A stretch of 55,011 bases of DNA from Bradyrhizobium mercantei (lineage in GTDB: Bacteria; Pseudomonadota; Alphaproteobacteria; Rhizobiales; Xanthobacteraceae), in NCBI RefSeq assembly GCF_001982635.1, contig NZ_MKFI01000015.1, forward strand, positions 1-55,011. The letters are read 5' to 3'. Position 1 is the stretch's first letter; each line of letters begins with the position of its first letter. The position numbers and the translations under genes were made by a program. Shown piece after piece: positions 1 to 8,465 of the stretch. The notes under the pieces were generated by a model. It ran no database searches. It worked only from the letters and a program-made list of their open reading frames with translations, and was not told the origin of the DNA.

Positions 1-234
1 TTCAAGGCCCGGATCGGACAGCCCATACCATTGCTGCAGCAACAGCGCCTTAAACAGCGCCAGCGACGGGTAAGCTGGCGCTCCCATCGCCCCGCTGCGC
101 AAGCCGCTCAGCAGCACTTCGATCGCGCCCCAGTCGACCAGTTCCGACACCCGCTGCAATGGCGCATTGGCTCGAGCCGCGTCACTCACCAGCCCGTCCG
201 TAAAGCTCAGCTGACCAATCTGGCGCTCCGCCAT
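1..234 (-). CDS. IS5-like transposase, N-terminal 78 residues (cut by window edge)
   Basis: Translation from the ATG at 234 begins MAERQIGQLSFTDGLVSDAA and continues open to position 1, ending in LLLQQWYGLSDPG. This is the DUF772-type N-terminal domain that precedes the DDE catalytic domain in IS5/IS4-type transposases; the catalytic residues lie outside the window. A purine-rich GGAGGGATGG stretch just upstream (minus strand) serves as ribosome-binding site. A second ATG at 238 is in another frame. Family membership is recognised from the sequence; the exact IS name is not. Confidence 0.8.
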   Translation of the reverse strand, partial: MAERQIGQLSFTDGLVSDAARANAPLQRVSELVDWGAIEVLLSGLRSGAMGAPAYPSLALFKALLLQQWYGLSDPGLE

Positions 235-298
235 CCATCCCTCCGGCGAATCCTTCACCTAAGAGAATCATCCCCACTGACTTCTGCAAAGCCCTCGC
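1..298 (-). mobile_element. IS5-like insertion sequence, one end (continues past the left edge)
   Basis: The transposase start region and about 60 bases in front of it are visible. Read on the minus strand, the element probably begins near 296-300 with GAGGGCTTTGCAGAAGT, which resembles the terminal inverted repeats of IS5-group elements. The other end lies outside the window, so the inverted-repeat partner and target duplication cannot be checked and the exact terminus is uncertain by several bases. The element stands about 290 bases in front of glpD with its transposase pointing away from it. Confidence 0.6.
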
Positions 299-495
299 TT
301 AAAGCGGGGCATCCAGTGGAGTGCGACGAAGTTGCGCGCTTGATCCTCCCACAACGATTTCCGCGCAGCGGCGCAATTGCGCGCCATGCTCGCATCTCCA
401 GCGCTAGCGGCGAAAGCCGATGGGGCGAGGGCGTCAGCCTTGCCTGCCCCCGCCGCGATCATCCCGCCCAAGAAATCCCCAGCCAAAGTTCCCCA

Positions 496-561
496 TTTTC
501 GCTTTGCTTTCGTTTTTGGTTGTGATTTACTCCAATCCGAAAGTAAAACCGTCAAAGCGAA
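496..561. promoter_or_regulatory. Candidate GlpR (DeoR-family) operator region in front of glpD
   Basis: The 287 bases between the IS end and glpD hold no convincing gene. Bases 498-506 (TTCGCTTTG) are the exact inverse of 553-561 (CAAAGCGAA). Inside these arms CTTTCG at 507-512 is mirrored by CGAAAG at 538-543. TTTCG-type repeats are typical of DeoR-family repressors, and GlpR of this family controls glycerol genes in rhizobia. Position (25-90 bases before the TTG start) fits an operator. That GlpR is the binder is inference, and no glpR gene is in the window. Confidence 0.45.
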
Positions 562-585
562 GGCGGTTGCCGGGGGAAGCGTTCT

Positions 586-2130
586 TTGGACCAGATTTAC
601 GACCTCGCCATCATTGGAGGCGGCGTTAATGGCTGCGGCATCGCGCGCGATGCGGCGGGCCGGGGTAATTCTGTTTTCCTCTGTGAGATGAATGACTTGG
701 CCAGCGGGACGTCGTCCTGGTCGACCAAGCTCGTGCATGGCGGCCTGCGCTATCTCGAATATTACGAGTTTCGTTTGGTGCGCGAGGCGCTGATCGAGCG
801 CGAGATCCTTTGGCAAATCGCACCTCACATCATTCGCCCGCTGCGTTTCGTTTTGCCGCATCACGCCGGCCTGCGCCCGGCCTGGCTGCTGCGGCTCGGC
901 CTCTTCCTCTATGACCACATCGGCGGCCGGCATTTGCTGCCGGCGACGCGCTCGGTCGATCTGACCCGCGACGTGGTCGGCAAGCCGTTGATCCCGGGCC
1001 GCTACACCAAGGGCTTCGAATATTCCGACTGCTTCGTCGACGACGCGCGGCTGGTGGCGCTGACCGCGCGCGATGCCGCCGATCGCGGCGCCGAGATCCG
1101 CACCCGCACCCGCGCGGTCGAGATCAGGCAGGTCGACGGCGTCTGGCACGTCACGGTCGAAGACACCACGAGCGGTTCGCGCGAGACGATCCAGTCGCGC
1201 GTGCTGGTCAATGCCGGCGGCCCCTGGGTCGAGCAGGTGCTGGCGTCGGGCGCCGGCGTCAACGCGCGGGCCAAGGTGCGGCTGGTGCAGGGCTCGCACA
1301 TCGTGGTGCCCAAGCTCTACGACCACGACCGCGCCTATATCTTCCAGAACGCCGACGGCCGCATCATCTTCGTCATTCCCTATCAGGACGATTTCTCGCT
1401 GATCGGCACCACCGATCGCGACTATGACGGCGATCCGGCCAAGGTGAAGGCGACGCAGGAGGAGATCGAATATCTCTGCGCCTCCGCCAGCGCGTATCTC
1501 GCCAAGCCCGTGAAGCCCGAGGACGTGGTGTGGAATTACTCCGGCGTGCGACCGCTTTATGACGACGGCGCGAGCGAGGCCAAGGCCGCGACCCGTGACT
1601 ACGTGTTCGAGCTCGATACGCCCGGCGGTGCGCCGCTGCTGTCGATCTATGGCGGCAAGATCACGACCTATCGCCGGCTCTCCGAAGAGGCCCTGGAGCG
1701 GCTGTCGCCCTACCTCCGCGGCACGAAGGCGCAGGAGGGCTGGACCGGCAAGGCACCGCTGCCCGGCGGCGATATGGATGTATCCGCGGTCGCGGCGCTG
1801 AGTGCCGAACTGGTTCGTAACCATCCGTTCCTCGCGCCATCACATGCCAACCGTCTCGCGCATGCCTACGGCACGCGCGCCAGCAAGATCTTGGGCAATG
1901 CAGCATCGGCTGAAGATCTCGGCCGCACCTTCGGCGCCACCTTGACGGAGAGTGAAGTCCGGTACCTGATGGCGAACGAATGGGCTCGGACTGCGGAAGA
2001 TGTCGTCTGGCGACGATCCAAGCTGGGCTTGCGGATGACGGCGGGTGAAATCGCCGCGCTCGACGAGTGGATGGCCGCCAACCGCGTGTCCGGTGAACGT
2101 CCCCTCCGCGAAGCGGGAGGACGGGTATGA
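586..2130 (+). CDS. glpD: Aerobic glycerol-3-phosphate dehydrogenase
   Basis: This 514-residue flavoprotein oxidises sn-glycerol 3-phosphate to dihydroxyacetone phosphate and passes electrons to quinone at the inner membrane face. The N-terminus DLAIIGGGVNGCGIARDAAG (residues about 6-25) is the FAD-binding Rossmann motif. It is followed by the family block GTSSWSTKLVHGGLRYLE and, near the C-terminus, the DAO_C domain. Length is normal. The start is a TTG at 586 preceded by GGGGGAAG seven bases upstream; no better in-frame ATG exists. Its stop overlaps the start of glpS by four bases (ATGA). It leads an operon that imports glycerol, so the enzyme oxidises the product of glycerol kinase, which is not in the window. 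Confidence 0.95.
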   Translation: MDQIYDLAIIGGGVNGCGIARDAAGRGNSVFLCEMNDLASGTSSWSTKLVHGGLRYLEYYEFRLVREALIEREILWQIAPHIIRPLRFVLPHHAGLRPAWLLRLGLFLYDHIGGRHLLPATRSVDLTRDVVGKPLIPGRYTKGFEYSDCFVDDARLVALTARDAADRGAEIRTRTRAVEIRQVDGVWHVTVEDTTSGSRETIQSRVLVNAGGPWVEQVLASGAGVNARAKVRLVQGSHIVVPKLYDHDRAYIFQNADGRIIFVIPYQDDFSLIGTTDRDYDGDPAKVKATQEEIEYLCASASAYLAKPVKPEDVVWNYSGVRPLYDDGASEAKAATRDYVFELDTPGGAPLLSIYGGKITTYRRLSEEALERLSPYLRGTKAQEGWTGKAPLPGGDMDVSAVAALSAELVRNHPFLAPSHANRLAHAYGTRASKILGNAASAEDLGRTFGATLTESEVRYLMANEWARTAEDVVWRRSKLGLRMTAGEIAALDEWMAANRVSGERPLREAGGRV

Positions 2131-3242
2131 GCGTTACACTGCAGAATGTCACGCGAACCGTGGATGGCATTCCGACCATCCGCGACGTTTCGCTGACGCT
2201 GGAGCGTGGCACGCTCAGCGTGCTGCTCGGGCCGACGCTGTCGGGCAAGACCTCGATCATGCGATTGCTCGCCGGCCTCGACAAGCCGACCACCGGCCGC
2301 GTGCTGGTCGACGGCAAGGACGTCACCGGCGCCGATGTGCGGCAGCGCTCGGTCGCGATGGTCTATCAGCAGTTCATCAACTATCCCTCGCTCACGGTGT
2401 ACGAGAACATCGCCTCGCCGCTGCGGGTGCAGGGCAAGCCGAAGGCCGAGATTGAGAAGCGCGTCACGGAGGCGGCCGGCCTGCTGCGGCTCGAGCCCTA
2501 TCTGAAGCGCACCCCGCTGCAACTCTCCGGCGGCCAGCAGCAGCGCACCGCGATCGCGCGCGCGCTGGTCAAGGGCGCCGACCTCGTGCTGCTCGACGAG
2601 CCGCTCGCCAATCTCGACTACAAGCTCCGCGAGGAGCTGCGCGCCGAGCTGCCGCGGATCTTCGAGGCGTCGGGCGCGATCTTCGTCTATGCCACCACCG
2701 AGCCGTCGGAGGCGCTGCTGCTCGGCGGCGACACGGTGTGCATGTGGGAAGGCCAGGCGCTGCAAACCGGCGCGACGCCGAAGGTGTACCGTCATCCCGA
2801 TACGCTGCGCGTCGCGCAGGTGTTCTCCGATCCGCCGCTCAACATCATCGGCATCGAGAAGAAGGGCGCCCAGGTGATCTATGCCGGCGGCGAGCAGGCG
2901 CCGGCGGCCGGGCTCTATGCCACTCTGCCTGACGGTGTCTACCGGATCGGCTTCCGCGCCCACCAGCTCGAGGTCGGCAGCGCCGCGGCAGGCCACCACA
3001 AATTCTCCGCGACCGTGACGGTGACCGAGATCACCGGCTCGGAGAGCTTCGTCCACGTCCATGTCCACGACTCCAACTGGGTCGCGGTGTTGCACGGCGT
3101 GCATGAATATGAGCCCGGGCAGGTGCTCGACGCCGCGCTCGATCCCGCCAACATCTTCGTGTTCGACGCGGCCGACCGCCTCGTCGCTTCACCCGCAACA
3201 AAGTTTCTCGAAGTGAGGGAGATGCTTCATGGCCCGCATTGA
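2127..3242 (+). CDS. glpS: Glycerol ABC importer, ATPase GlpS (degenerate H-loop)
   Basis: A 371-residue ABC ATPase of the sugar/MalK type with a C-terminal OB-like (TOBE) region. Walker A is GPTLSGKTS (35-43), the signature LSGGQ lies near residue 133, and Walker B LVLLDEP follows. The H-loop, normally YVTHDQ, reads YATTEP near residue 187-192, so the switch histidine is missing. Its partner GlpT keeps the histidine but has a damaged signature, so the two probably form a heterodimer with one working ATP site. It overlaps glpD by 4 bases and glpT by 14, implying translational coupling. Assignment as GlpS rests on gene order matching the rhizobial glpSTPQUV glycerol transporter. Confidence 0.9.
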   Translation: MSVTLQNVTRTVDGIPTIRDVSLTLERGTLSVLLGPTLSGKTSIMRLLAGLDKPTTGRVLVDGKDVTGADVRQRSVAMVYQQFINYPSLTVYENIASPLRVQGKPKAEIEKRVTEAAGLLRLEPYLKRTPLQLSGGQQQRTAIARALVKGADLVLLDEPLANLDYKLREELRAELPRIFEASGAIFVYATTEPSEALLLGGDTVCMWEGQALQTGATPKVYRHPDTLRVAQVFSDPPLNIIGIEKKGAQVIYAGGEQAPAAGLYATLPDGVYRIGFRAHQLEVGSAAAGHHKFSATVTVTEITGSESFVHVHVHDSNWVAVLHGVHEYEPGQVLDAALDPANIFVFDAADRLVASPATKFLEVREMLHGPH

Positions 3243-4314
3243 CCTCGTCGATCTCGCGCAGTCCTACAACGGCAACGACGCGCCGCTGGAATCCTTTGCG
3301 CTGAAGCCGGTCACCATGACCTGGCGGCAGGGCGGCGCCTATGCGCTGCTCGGGCCGTCCGGCTGCGGCAAGACCACGCTGCTCAATCTGATTTCCGGCA
3401 TCGTGACGCCGTCGCGCGGACAGATCCTGTTCGACGGCCGTGACATCACGCCGCTGTCGACGCAGAAGCGCAACATCGCGCAGGTGTTCCAGTTCCCCGT
3501 GATCTACGACACCATGACGGTGGGTGAGAACCTGGCGTTCCCGCTCAAGAACCGCGGCGTCGCCAGGGCCGAGGTCGATGCCCGGGTCAAGCAGATCGCC
3601 GATCTGCTCGACCTGACGCCATATCTGAACCGCAAGGCGACGCGGCTCACCGCCGATGCCAAGCAGAAGATCTCGCTCGGCCGCGGCCTGGTGCGCTCCG
3701 ACGTCGCCGCCGTGCTGTTCGACGAGCCGCTGACGGTGATCGATCCCGAGCTGAAATGGCAGCTGCGCTCCAAGCTCAAGGCGCTGCATCGCGAGCTTGA
3801 CCTCACGATGATCTACGTCACCCACGACCAGACCGAGGCGCTGACCTTCGCCGACACCGTCGTCGTGATGCATGACGGCCGCGTGGTGCAGAGCGGCACG
3901 CCGGCCGAATTGTTCGACAAGCCGGCGCACACCTTCGTCGGCTATTTCATCGGCTCGCCCGGCATGAACATCGTGCCCGCCGAGGTCTCGGGCCACGAGG
4001 CCCGGATCGACGGCCATGTCATCGGCCTGCGCCGCAATTACGGCGTCCTGCCGGCGGGCAAGAAGATCGAGATCGGCGTGCGGCCGGAATTCGTTGATGT
4101 TGCGCCGCCCGCGTCAGGGCTGCTGTCGGCCACTATCGAGCGGATCGACGATCTCGGCCGTATCCAGTTCGCCCGCGTCCGCGTCGGCAATACCAAGCTC
4201 GCGGCGCGCGTGCCGCCGGGCTTCTCGGTCTCCGGCGACACCGCCGGTCTCGTTTTCAATCCTGCCTATGTCCACGTCTATGCCGACAGCCATTTGGTGG
4301 AAGGGGTCGCCTGA
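3229..4314 (+). CDS. glpT: Glycerol ABC importer, ATPase GlpT (degenerate signature motif)
   Basis: A 361-residue ABC ATPase, second of the pair. Walker A GPSGCGKTT is at residues 42-50, Walker B VLFDEP follows, and the H-loop YVTHDQTEA (His near residue 199) is intact. The signature motif is not LSGGQ but LTADAKQ near residue 139-145. The C-terminal third (from about 240) is the regulatory TOBE region usual in sugar and polyol importers. Its stop shares one base with the start of glpP (TGATG). Do not confuse this rhizobial GlpT with the E. coli glycerol-3-phosphate antiporter of the same name. Confidence 0.9.
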   Translation: MARIDLVDLAQSYNGNDAPLESFALKPVTMTWRQGGAYALLGPSGCGKTTLLNLISGIVTPSRGQILFDGRDITPLSTQKRNIAQVFQFPVIYDTMTVGENLAFPLKNRGVARAEVDARVKQIADLLDLTPYLNRKATRLTADAKQKISLGRGLVRSDVAAVLFDEPLTVIDPELKWQLRSKLKALHRELDLTMIYVTHDQTEALTFADTVVVMHDGRVVQSGTPAELFDKPAHTFVGYFIGSPGMNIVPAEVSGHEARIDGHVIGLRRNYGVLPAGKKIEIGVRPEFVDVAPPASGLLSATIERIDDLGRIQFARVRVGNTKLAARVPPGFSVSGDTAGLVFNPAYVHVYADSHLVEGVA

Positions 4315-5288
4315 TGGACAAGACGATCAACCAAAAAGCCTGGTTCCTGGTGCTGCCGGTGTTCCTGGTGGTCGCGTTCTCGGCGGTGCTGCCGCTGATG
4401 ACCGTCGTGAACTATTCGATGCAGGACACCTTCGGCAACAACCAGTTCTTCTGGAACGGCGTCGGCTGGTTCAAGGAGCTGCTCGATCCCTCGACCGATC
4501 TCGGCGGCCGCTTCCTGGCCTCGCTCGGCCGCAACCTGTTCTTCTCCGCCGTGATCCTCGCGATCGAGGTGCCGCTCGGCATCATCGTCGCACTGTCGAT
4601 GCCGCGCGAGGGCTGGAGCGTCGCGGCCTGCCTCGTCATCCTCGCACTGCCGCTTTTGATTCCGTGGAACGTGGTCGGCACCATCTGGCAGATCTTCGGC
4701 CGTCCCGATATCGGCCTGCTCGGCTATGTGCTGAATCACCTCGGCTTCAACTACAACTACGTCTCCAATGAGGTCGACGCCTGGGTCACGGTCATCGTGA
4801 TGGACGTCTGGCACTGGACCAGCCTCGTCGCGCTGCTCTGCTACGCCGGCCTGAAGTCGATCCCCGACGCCTATTACCAGGCGGCGCAGATCGACGGCGC
4901 CTCGCGCTGGGCGGTGTTCAAGGCGATCCAGCTGCCGAAGATGAACCGCGTGCTCCTGATCGCGGTGCTGCTGCGCTTCATGGACTCGTTCATGATCTAC
5001 ACCGAGCCGTTCGTGGTCACCGGCGGCGGTCCCGGCAACTCGACGACCTTCGTCTCGATCGAGCTCGTCAAGATCGCGCTCGGCCAGTTCGACCTCGGCA
5101 AGGCCGCAGCGCTGTCGCTGGTCTACAACCTGATCATCCTGATCGTGTGCTGGGTGTTCTACACCGTGATGACCAATGCGGGCACCGAACGTAAGGCCGT
5201 GGCGCAGGGCGAGCCGGCGGCCGAGCCCAAACCAGCGGCCGCACCCAGGCCCGCAGGCGTGCTCAAACCGAAGGAAGGAGTGGCCTGA
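4314..5288 (+). CDS. glpP: Glycerol ABC importer, permease GlpP
   Basis: A 324-residue inner-membrane permease of the MalF/UgpA type with about six membrane segments; the first is VLPVFLVVAFSAVLPLMTVV near residue 13. The EAA coupling loop, which contacts the ATPases, reads AAQIDGASRWAVFKAIQLP around residue 190-210. The last 40 residues are a proline/alanine-rich cytoplasmic tail (EPAAEPKPAAAPRPAG) not needed for the fold. Its stop and the glpQ start share one base, so the two permeases are probably made in equal amounts. Confidence 0.92.
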   Translation: MDKTINQKAWFLVLPVFLVVAFSAVLPLMTVVNYSMQDTFGNNQFFWNGVGWFKELLDPSTDLGGRFLASLGRNLFFSAVILAIEVPLGIIVALSMPREGWSVAACLVILALPLLIPWNVVGTIWQIFGRPDIGLLGYVLNHLGFNYNYVSNEVDAWVTVIVMDVWHWTSLVALLCYAGLKSIPDAYYQAAQIDGASRWAVFKAIQLPKMNRVLLIAVLLRFMDSFMIYTEPFVVTGGGPGNSTTFVSIELVKIALGQFDLGKAAALSLVYNLIILIVCWVFYTVMTNAGTERKAVAQGEPAAEPKPAAAPRPAGVLKPKEGVA

Positions 5289-6094
5289 TGCACTCGATCC
5301 CCGGTCGTCGCCTGATCATGGCGCTGTTTTTGATCTTCCTGCTGTTGCCGATCTACTGGCTCGTCAACATGAGCTTCAAGACCAACGCCGAGATCGTCTC
5401 GACGATGACGCTGTGGCCGCATACGCCGACGCTGCAGCACTACCGGCGCATCTTCACCGACGAGAGCTGGTATTCCGGCTACATCAACTCGCTGGAATAT
5501 GTCGTCATCAACACCGTGATCTCGATCGCGGTGGCGTTGCCGGCGGCCTACGCGTTCTCGCGCTACCGCTTCCTCGGCGACAAGCACCTGTTCTTCTGGC
5601 TGTTGTCCAACCGCATGGCGCCGGCGGCGGTCTACGCGCTGCCGTTCTTCAACCTCTATTCGGCGATCGGCCTGTTCGATACGCCGTGGGCGGTCGCGCT
5701 CGCGCACTGCATCTTCAATGTGCCGCTGGCGGTGTGGATCCTCGAAGGCTTCGTCTCCGGCGTGCCGCGCGAGATCGACGAGACCGCGTTCCTCGACGGC
5801 TATTCGTTCCCGCGTTTCTTCATCAAGATCCTGGTGCCGCTGATCGCGAGCGGCATCGGCGTCGCCGCGTTCTTCTGCTTCATGTTCTCCTGGGTCGAGC
5901 TGTTGCTGGCGCGGACGCTGACGTCGGTGCAGGCCAAACCGATCGCGGCGATCATGACGCGCACGGTCTCGGCTGCCGGCATGGACTGGGGCCTGCTGGC
6001 GGCGGCCGGCGTGCTCACCATCATCCCCGGTGCGCTCGTGATCTGGTTCGTCCGCAACTACATCGCGCGCGGCTTCGCGCTTGGCCGGGTCTAG
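5288..6094 (+). CDS. glpQ: Glycerol ABC importer, permease GlpQ
   Basis: A 268-residue permease of the MalG/UgpE type with about six membrane segments starting at LIMALFLIFLLLPIYWLVNM. The EAA loop reads EIDETAFLDGYSFPRFFIKI near residue 160-180. It pairs with GlpP to form the channel. This GlpQ is a membrane permease and is unrelated to the glycerophosphodiester phosphodiesterase called GlpQ in enteric bacteria. Gene length and position agree with the rhizobial glycerol transporter. Confidence 0.92.
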   Translation: MHSIPGRRLIMALFLIFLLLPIYWLVNMSFKTNAEIVSTMTLWPHTPTLQHYRRIFTDESWYSGYINSLEYVVINTVISIAVALPAAYAFSRYRFLGDKHLFFWLLSNRMAPAAVYALPFFNLYSAIGLFDTPWAVALAHCIFNVPLAVWILEGFVSGVPREIDETAFLDGYSFPRFFIKILVPLIASGIGVAAFFCFMFSWVELLLARTLTSVQAKPIAAIMTRTVSAAGMDWGLLAAAGVLTIIPGALVIWFVRNYIARGFALGRV

Positions 6095-6103
6095 GAGGCA
6101 ATC

Positions 6104-6430
6104 ATGGAATCCATCGCATGGATGGCATGGACCTGGCCCACCGCGATCTTCTTCGTGCTGCTTGCCTGCACGCTCGGGATGATGACCTGGCTCGCGATCG
6201 CCTATCCCGAGGCCGAGCGGGTCGGTGTGCTGCGGATTCCTACCACGCGCGGCGATCGTCTGTTCGTTTCGCTGGTGCTGGCGGCGGTGATCCATCTGCT
6301 GTGGATCGGCCTCGTCGGCACCGATCCGATTTTCACCCTGCCGATCGGTGAGGGCATTGATATTACGAGCCTGTGGCTCGCAACACTGATTTCGCTTGCC
6401 TCAGCTGCGGTGATCTTTCGCACCGTCTGA
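6104..6430 (+). CDS. glpU: Small membrane protein GlpU (DUF2160 type)
   Basis: A 108-residue protein with three hydrophobic segments (about 11-32, 55-73 and 86-105). It sits between the permease and binding-protein genes, nine bases after glpQ, with AGGAG in front of its ATG. Proteins of this DUF2160 type occur in the same place in other glycerol ABC operons. Its biochemical role is not established; a small transporter accessory subunit is the likely reading. Confidence 0.82.
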   Translation: MESIAWMAWTWPTAIFFVLLACTLGMMTWLAIAYPEAERVGVLRIPTTRGDRLFVSLVLAAVIHLLWIGLVGTDPIFTLPIGEGIDITSLWLATLISLASAAVIFRTV

Positions 6431-6448
6431 GAGGCGAAAAAGAGCAGA

Positions 6449-6465
6449 TCCGGGGTCTACCCGGA
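6449..6465 (+). terminator. Intercistronic hairpin between glpU and glpV
   Basis: TCCGGG (6449-6454) pairs with CCCGGA (6460-6465) around a five-base loop. There is no T-run after it, so it is unlikely to stop transcription fully. A hairpin directly before a binding-protein gene is a common way to protect the 3' part of an operon transcript and raise binding-protein yield over the membrane subunits. Confidence 0.4.
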
Positions 6466-6506
6466 CCTGGGGTACTTAGTTTGTCGCTGCAACCGGAGGA
6501 ATCAAC

Positions 6507-8288
6507 ATGCGACACTTGAGAAGCACCAAGGATAGTCTTCTGACCATGACCAGCGTCGTCGCGCTGGCTGTGGCTTCGGTGGCTATCGCCGCGCCCGCCC
6601 GGGCGGACGAAGCGGCCGCAAAGAAGTGGATTGACAGCGAATTCCAGCCGTCGACCCTCTCCAAGGACGACCAGATGAAGGAGATGCAGTGGTTCATCAA
6701 GGCCGCTGCCCCCTTCAAGGGCATGGAGATCAACGTCGTCTCCGAAACCCTGACCACCCACGAATATGAATCCCGCACGCTCGCCAAGGCGTTCGAGGAG
6801 ATCACCGGCATCAAGGTCAAGCACGACATCATCCAGGAAGGTGACGTCGTCGAAAAGATCCAGACCCAGATGCAGTCCGGCAAGAACGTCTATGACGGCT
6901 GGATCAACGACTCCGACTTCATCGGCACCCACTTCCGTTACGGCCAGGCCGTCGACCTGACCGAGTGGATGAAGGGCGAGGCCAAGGACGTCACCGACCC
7001 GATGCTCGACGTCGACGACTTCATCGGCAAGTCGTTCACGACGGCACCGAACGGCCACCTCTACCAGCTGCCCGACCAGCAGTTCGCGAACCTCTATTGG
7101 TTCCGCTACGACTGGTTCACCAACCCGGACTACAAGGCCAAGTTCAAGGCCAAGTACGGCTACGATCTCGGCGTGCCCGTGAACTGGTCGGCCTATGAAG
7201 ATATCGCCGACTTCTTCACCAACGACGTCAAGGAGATCAACGGCGTCAAGGTCTACGGCCATATGGACTATGGCAAAAAGGACCCCTCGCTCGGCTGGCG
7301 TTTCACCGACGCCTGGCTGTCGATGGCCGGCAACGGCGACAAGGGCCTTCCGAACGGCCTGCCGGTCGACGAATGGGGCATCCGCATGGAAGGCTGCCGT
7401 CCGGTCGGCTCGTCGGTCGAGCGCGGCGGCGACGTCAACGGTCCGGCGGCGGTCTATTCGATCGTCAAATACCTCGACTGGATGAAGAAGTATGCTCCGC
7501 CGCAGGCGCAGGGCATGACCTTCTCCGAGTCGGGCCCAGTGCCCTCGCAGGGCAACATCGCCCAGCAGATCTTCTGGTACACCGCCTTCACCGCCGACAT
7601 GGTGAAGCCGGGAATCGCCGTGATGAACGCGGACGGTACGCCGAAATGGCGTATGGCTCCGTCGCCGCACGGTTCGTACTGGAAGGACGGCATGAAGCTC
7701 GGCTACCAGGACGTGGGTTCGGCCACGCTGCTGAAGTCGACCCCCGTCGATCGCCGCAAGGCGGCCTGGCTCTATCTGCAGTTCATCGTCTCCAAGACGA
7801 CGAGCCTGAAGAAGAGCCATGTCGGTCTCACCTTCATCCGTGAATCCGACATCTGGGACAAGTCGTTCACCGAGCGTGCGCCGAAGCTCGGCGGCCTGAT
7901 CGAGTTCTACCGCTCGCCCGCGCGCGTGCAGTGGACCCCGACCGGCAACAACGTGCCCGACTATCCGAAGCTCGCTCAGCTGTGGTGGCAGAACATCGGC
8001 GATGCGTCGTCCGGTGCGAAGACGCCGCAAGCTGCGATGGACGCGCTCGCCGCGGCCCAGGATTCGGTGATGGAGCGTCTTGAGAAGTCCGGTGTGCAGG
8101 GTGCCTGCGGACCGAAGCTGAACAAGAAGGAAACCGCCGAGTACTGGTACAAGAAGGCCGAAAAGGACGGCACCATCGCTCCGCAGCGCAAGCTCGCGAA
8201 CGAGAAGCCGAAGGGCGAAACGATCGACTACGACACGCTGATCAAGTCGTGGCCGGCGAGCCCGCCCAAGCGCGCCGAAGCGAAGTAA
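6507..8288 (+). CDS. glpV: Glycerol ABC importer, periplasmic binding protein GlpV
   Basis: A 593-residue extracellular solute-binding protein, long for the class but normal for this subgroup. The N-terminus has a basic start and a hydrophobic stretch ending APARA before DEAAAK, a signal peptide without a lipobox, so the protein should be free in the periplasm. The ATG is preceded by GGAGG eight bases upstream. As last gene of the operon, 76 bases after glpU and behind a hairpin, it can be expressed more strongly than the membrane subunits. It would deliver glycerol to GlpPQ. Confidence 0.92.
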   Translation: MRHLRSTKDSLLTMTSVVALAVASVAIAAPARADEAAAKKWIDSEFQPSTLSKDDQMKEMQWFIKAAAPFKGMEINVVSETLTTHEYESRTLAKAFEEITGIKVKHDIIQEGDVVEKIQTQMQSGKNVYDGWINDSDFIGTHFRYGQAVDLTEWMKGEAKDVTDPMLDVDDFIGKSFTTAPNGHLYQLPDQQFANLYWFRYDWFTNPDYKAKFKAKYGYDLGVPVNWSAYEDIADFFTNDVKEINGVKVYGHMDYGKKDPSLGWRFTDAWLSMAGNGDKGLPNGLPVDEWGIRMEGCRPVGSSVERGGDVNGPAAVYSIVKYLDWMKKYAPPQAQGMTFSESGPVPSQGNIAQQIFWYTAFTADMVKPGIAVMNADGTPKWRMAPSPHGSYWKDGMKLGYQDVGSATLLKSTPVDRRKAAWLYLQFIVSKTTSLKKSHVGLTFIRESDIWDKSFTERAPKLGGLIEFYRSPARVQWTPTGNNVPDYPKLAQLWWQNIGDASSGAKTPQAAMDALAAAQDSVMERLEKSGVQGACGPKLNKKETAEYWYKKAEKDGTIAPQRKLANEKPKGETIDYDTLIKSWPASPPKRAEAK

Positions 8289-8320
8289 GGCGTACCAGCC
8301 CACGCCATCCGAAAACTGCG

Positions 8321-8352
8321 AAAGGCCGGGAGCAATCCCGGCCTTTCTTGCT
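8321..8352 (+). terminator. Rho-independent terminator of the glp operon
   Basis: AAAGGCCGGGA (8321-8331) pairs perfectly with TCCCGGCCTTT (8336-8346) around GCAA, followed by CTTGCTT. It sits 33 bases after the glpV stop. Confidence 0.85.
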
Positions 8353-8465
8353 TGATCGACGCCTCCATCCGGAAGTGTGGAGCCTGGTTCCGGATTGTGC
8401 TCAAATGACGCGATGAGATCGTCGCGCGCCTCCTCGTCGTCGCATCATGATCCCGGAGTTTCGCC

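Noticed and set aside
268..1824. Long minus-strand open frame (518 codons) opposite glpD
   Set aside because: It is the antisense shadow of a high-GC gene; the plus-strand frame gives a complete GlpD with all family motifs.
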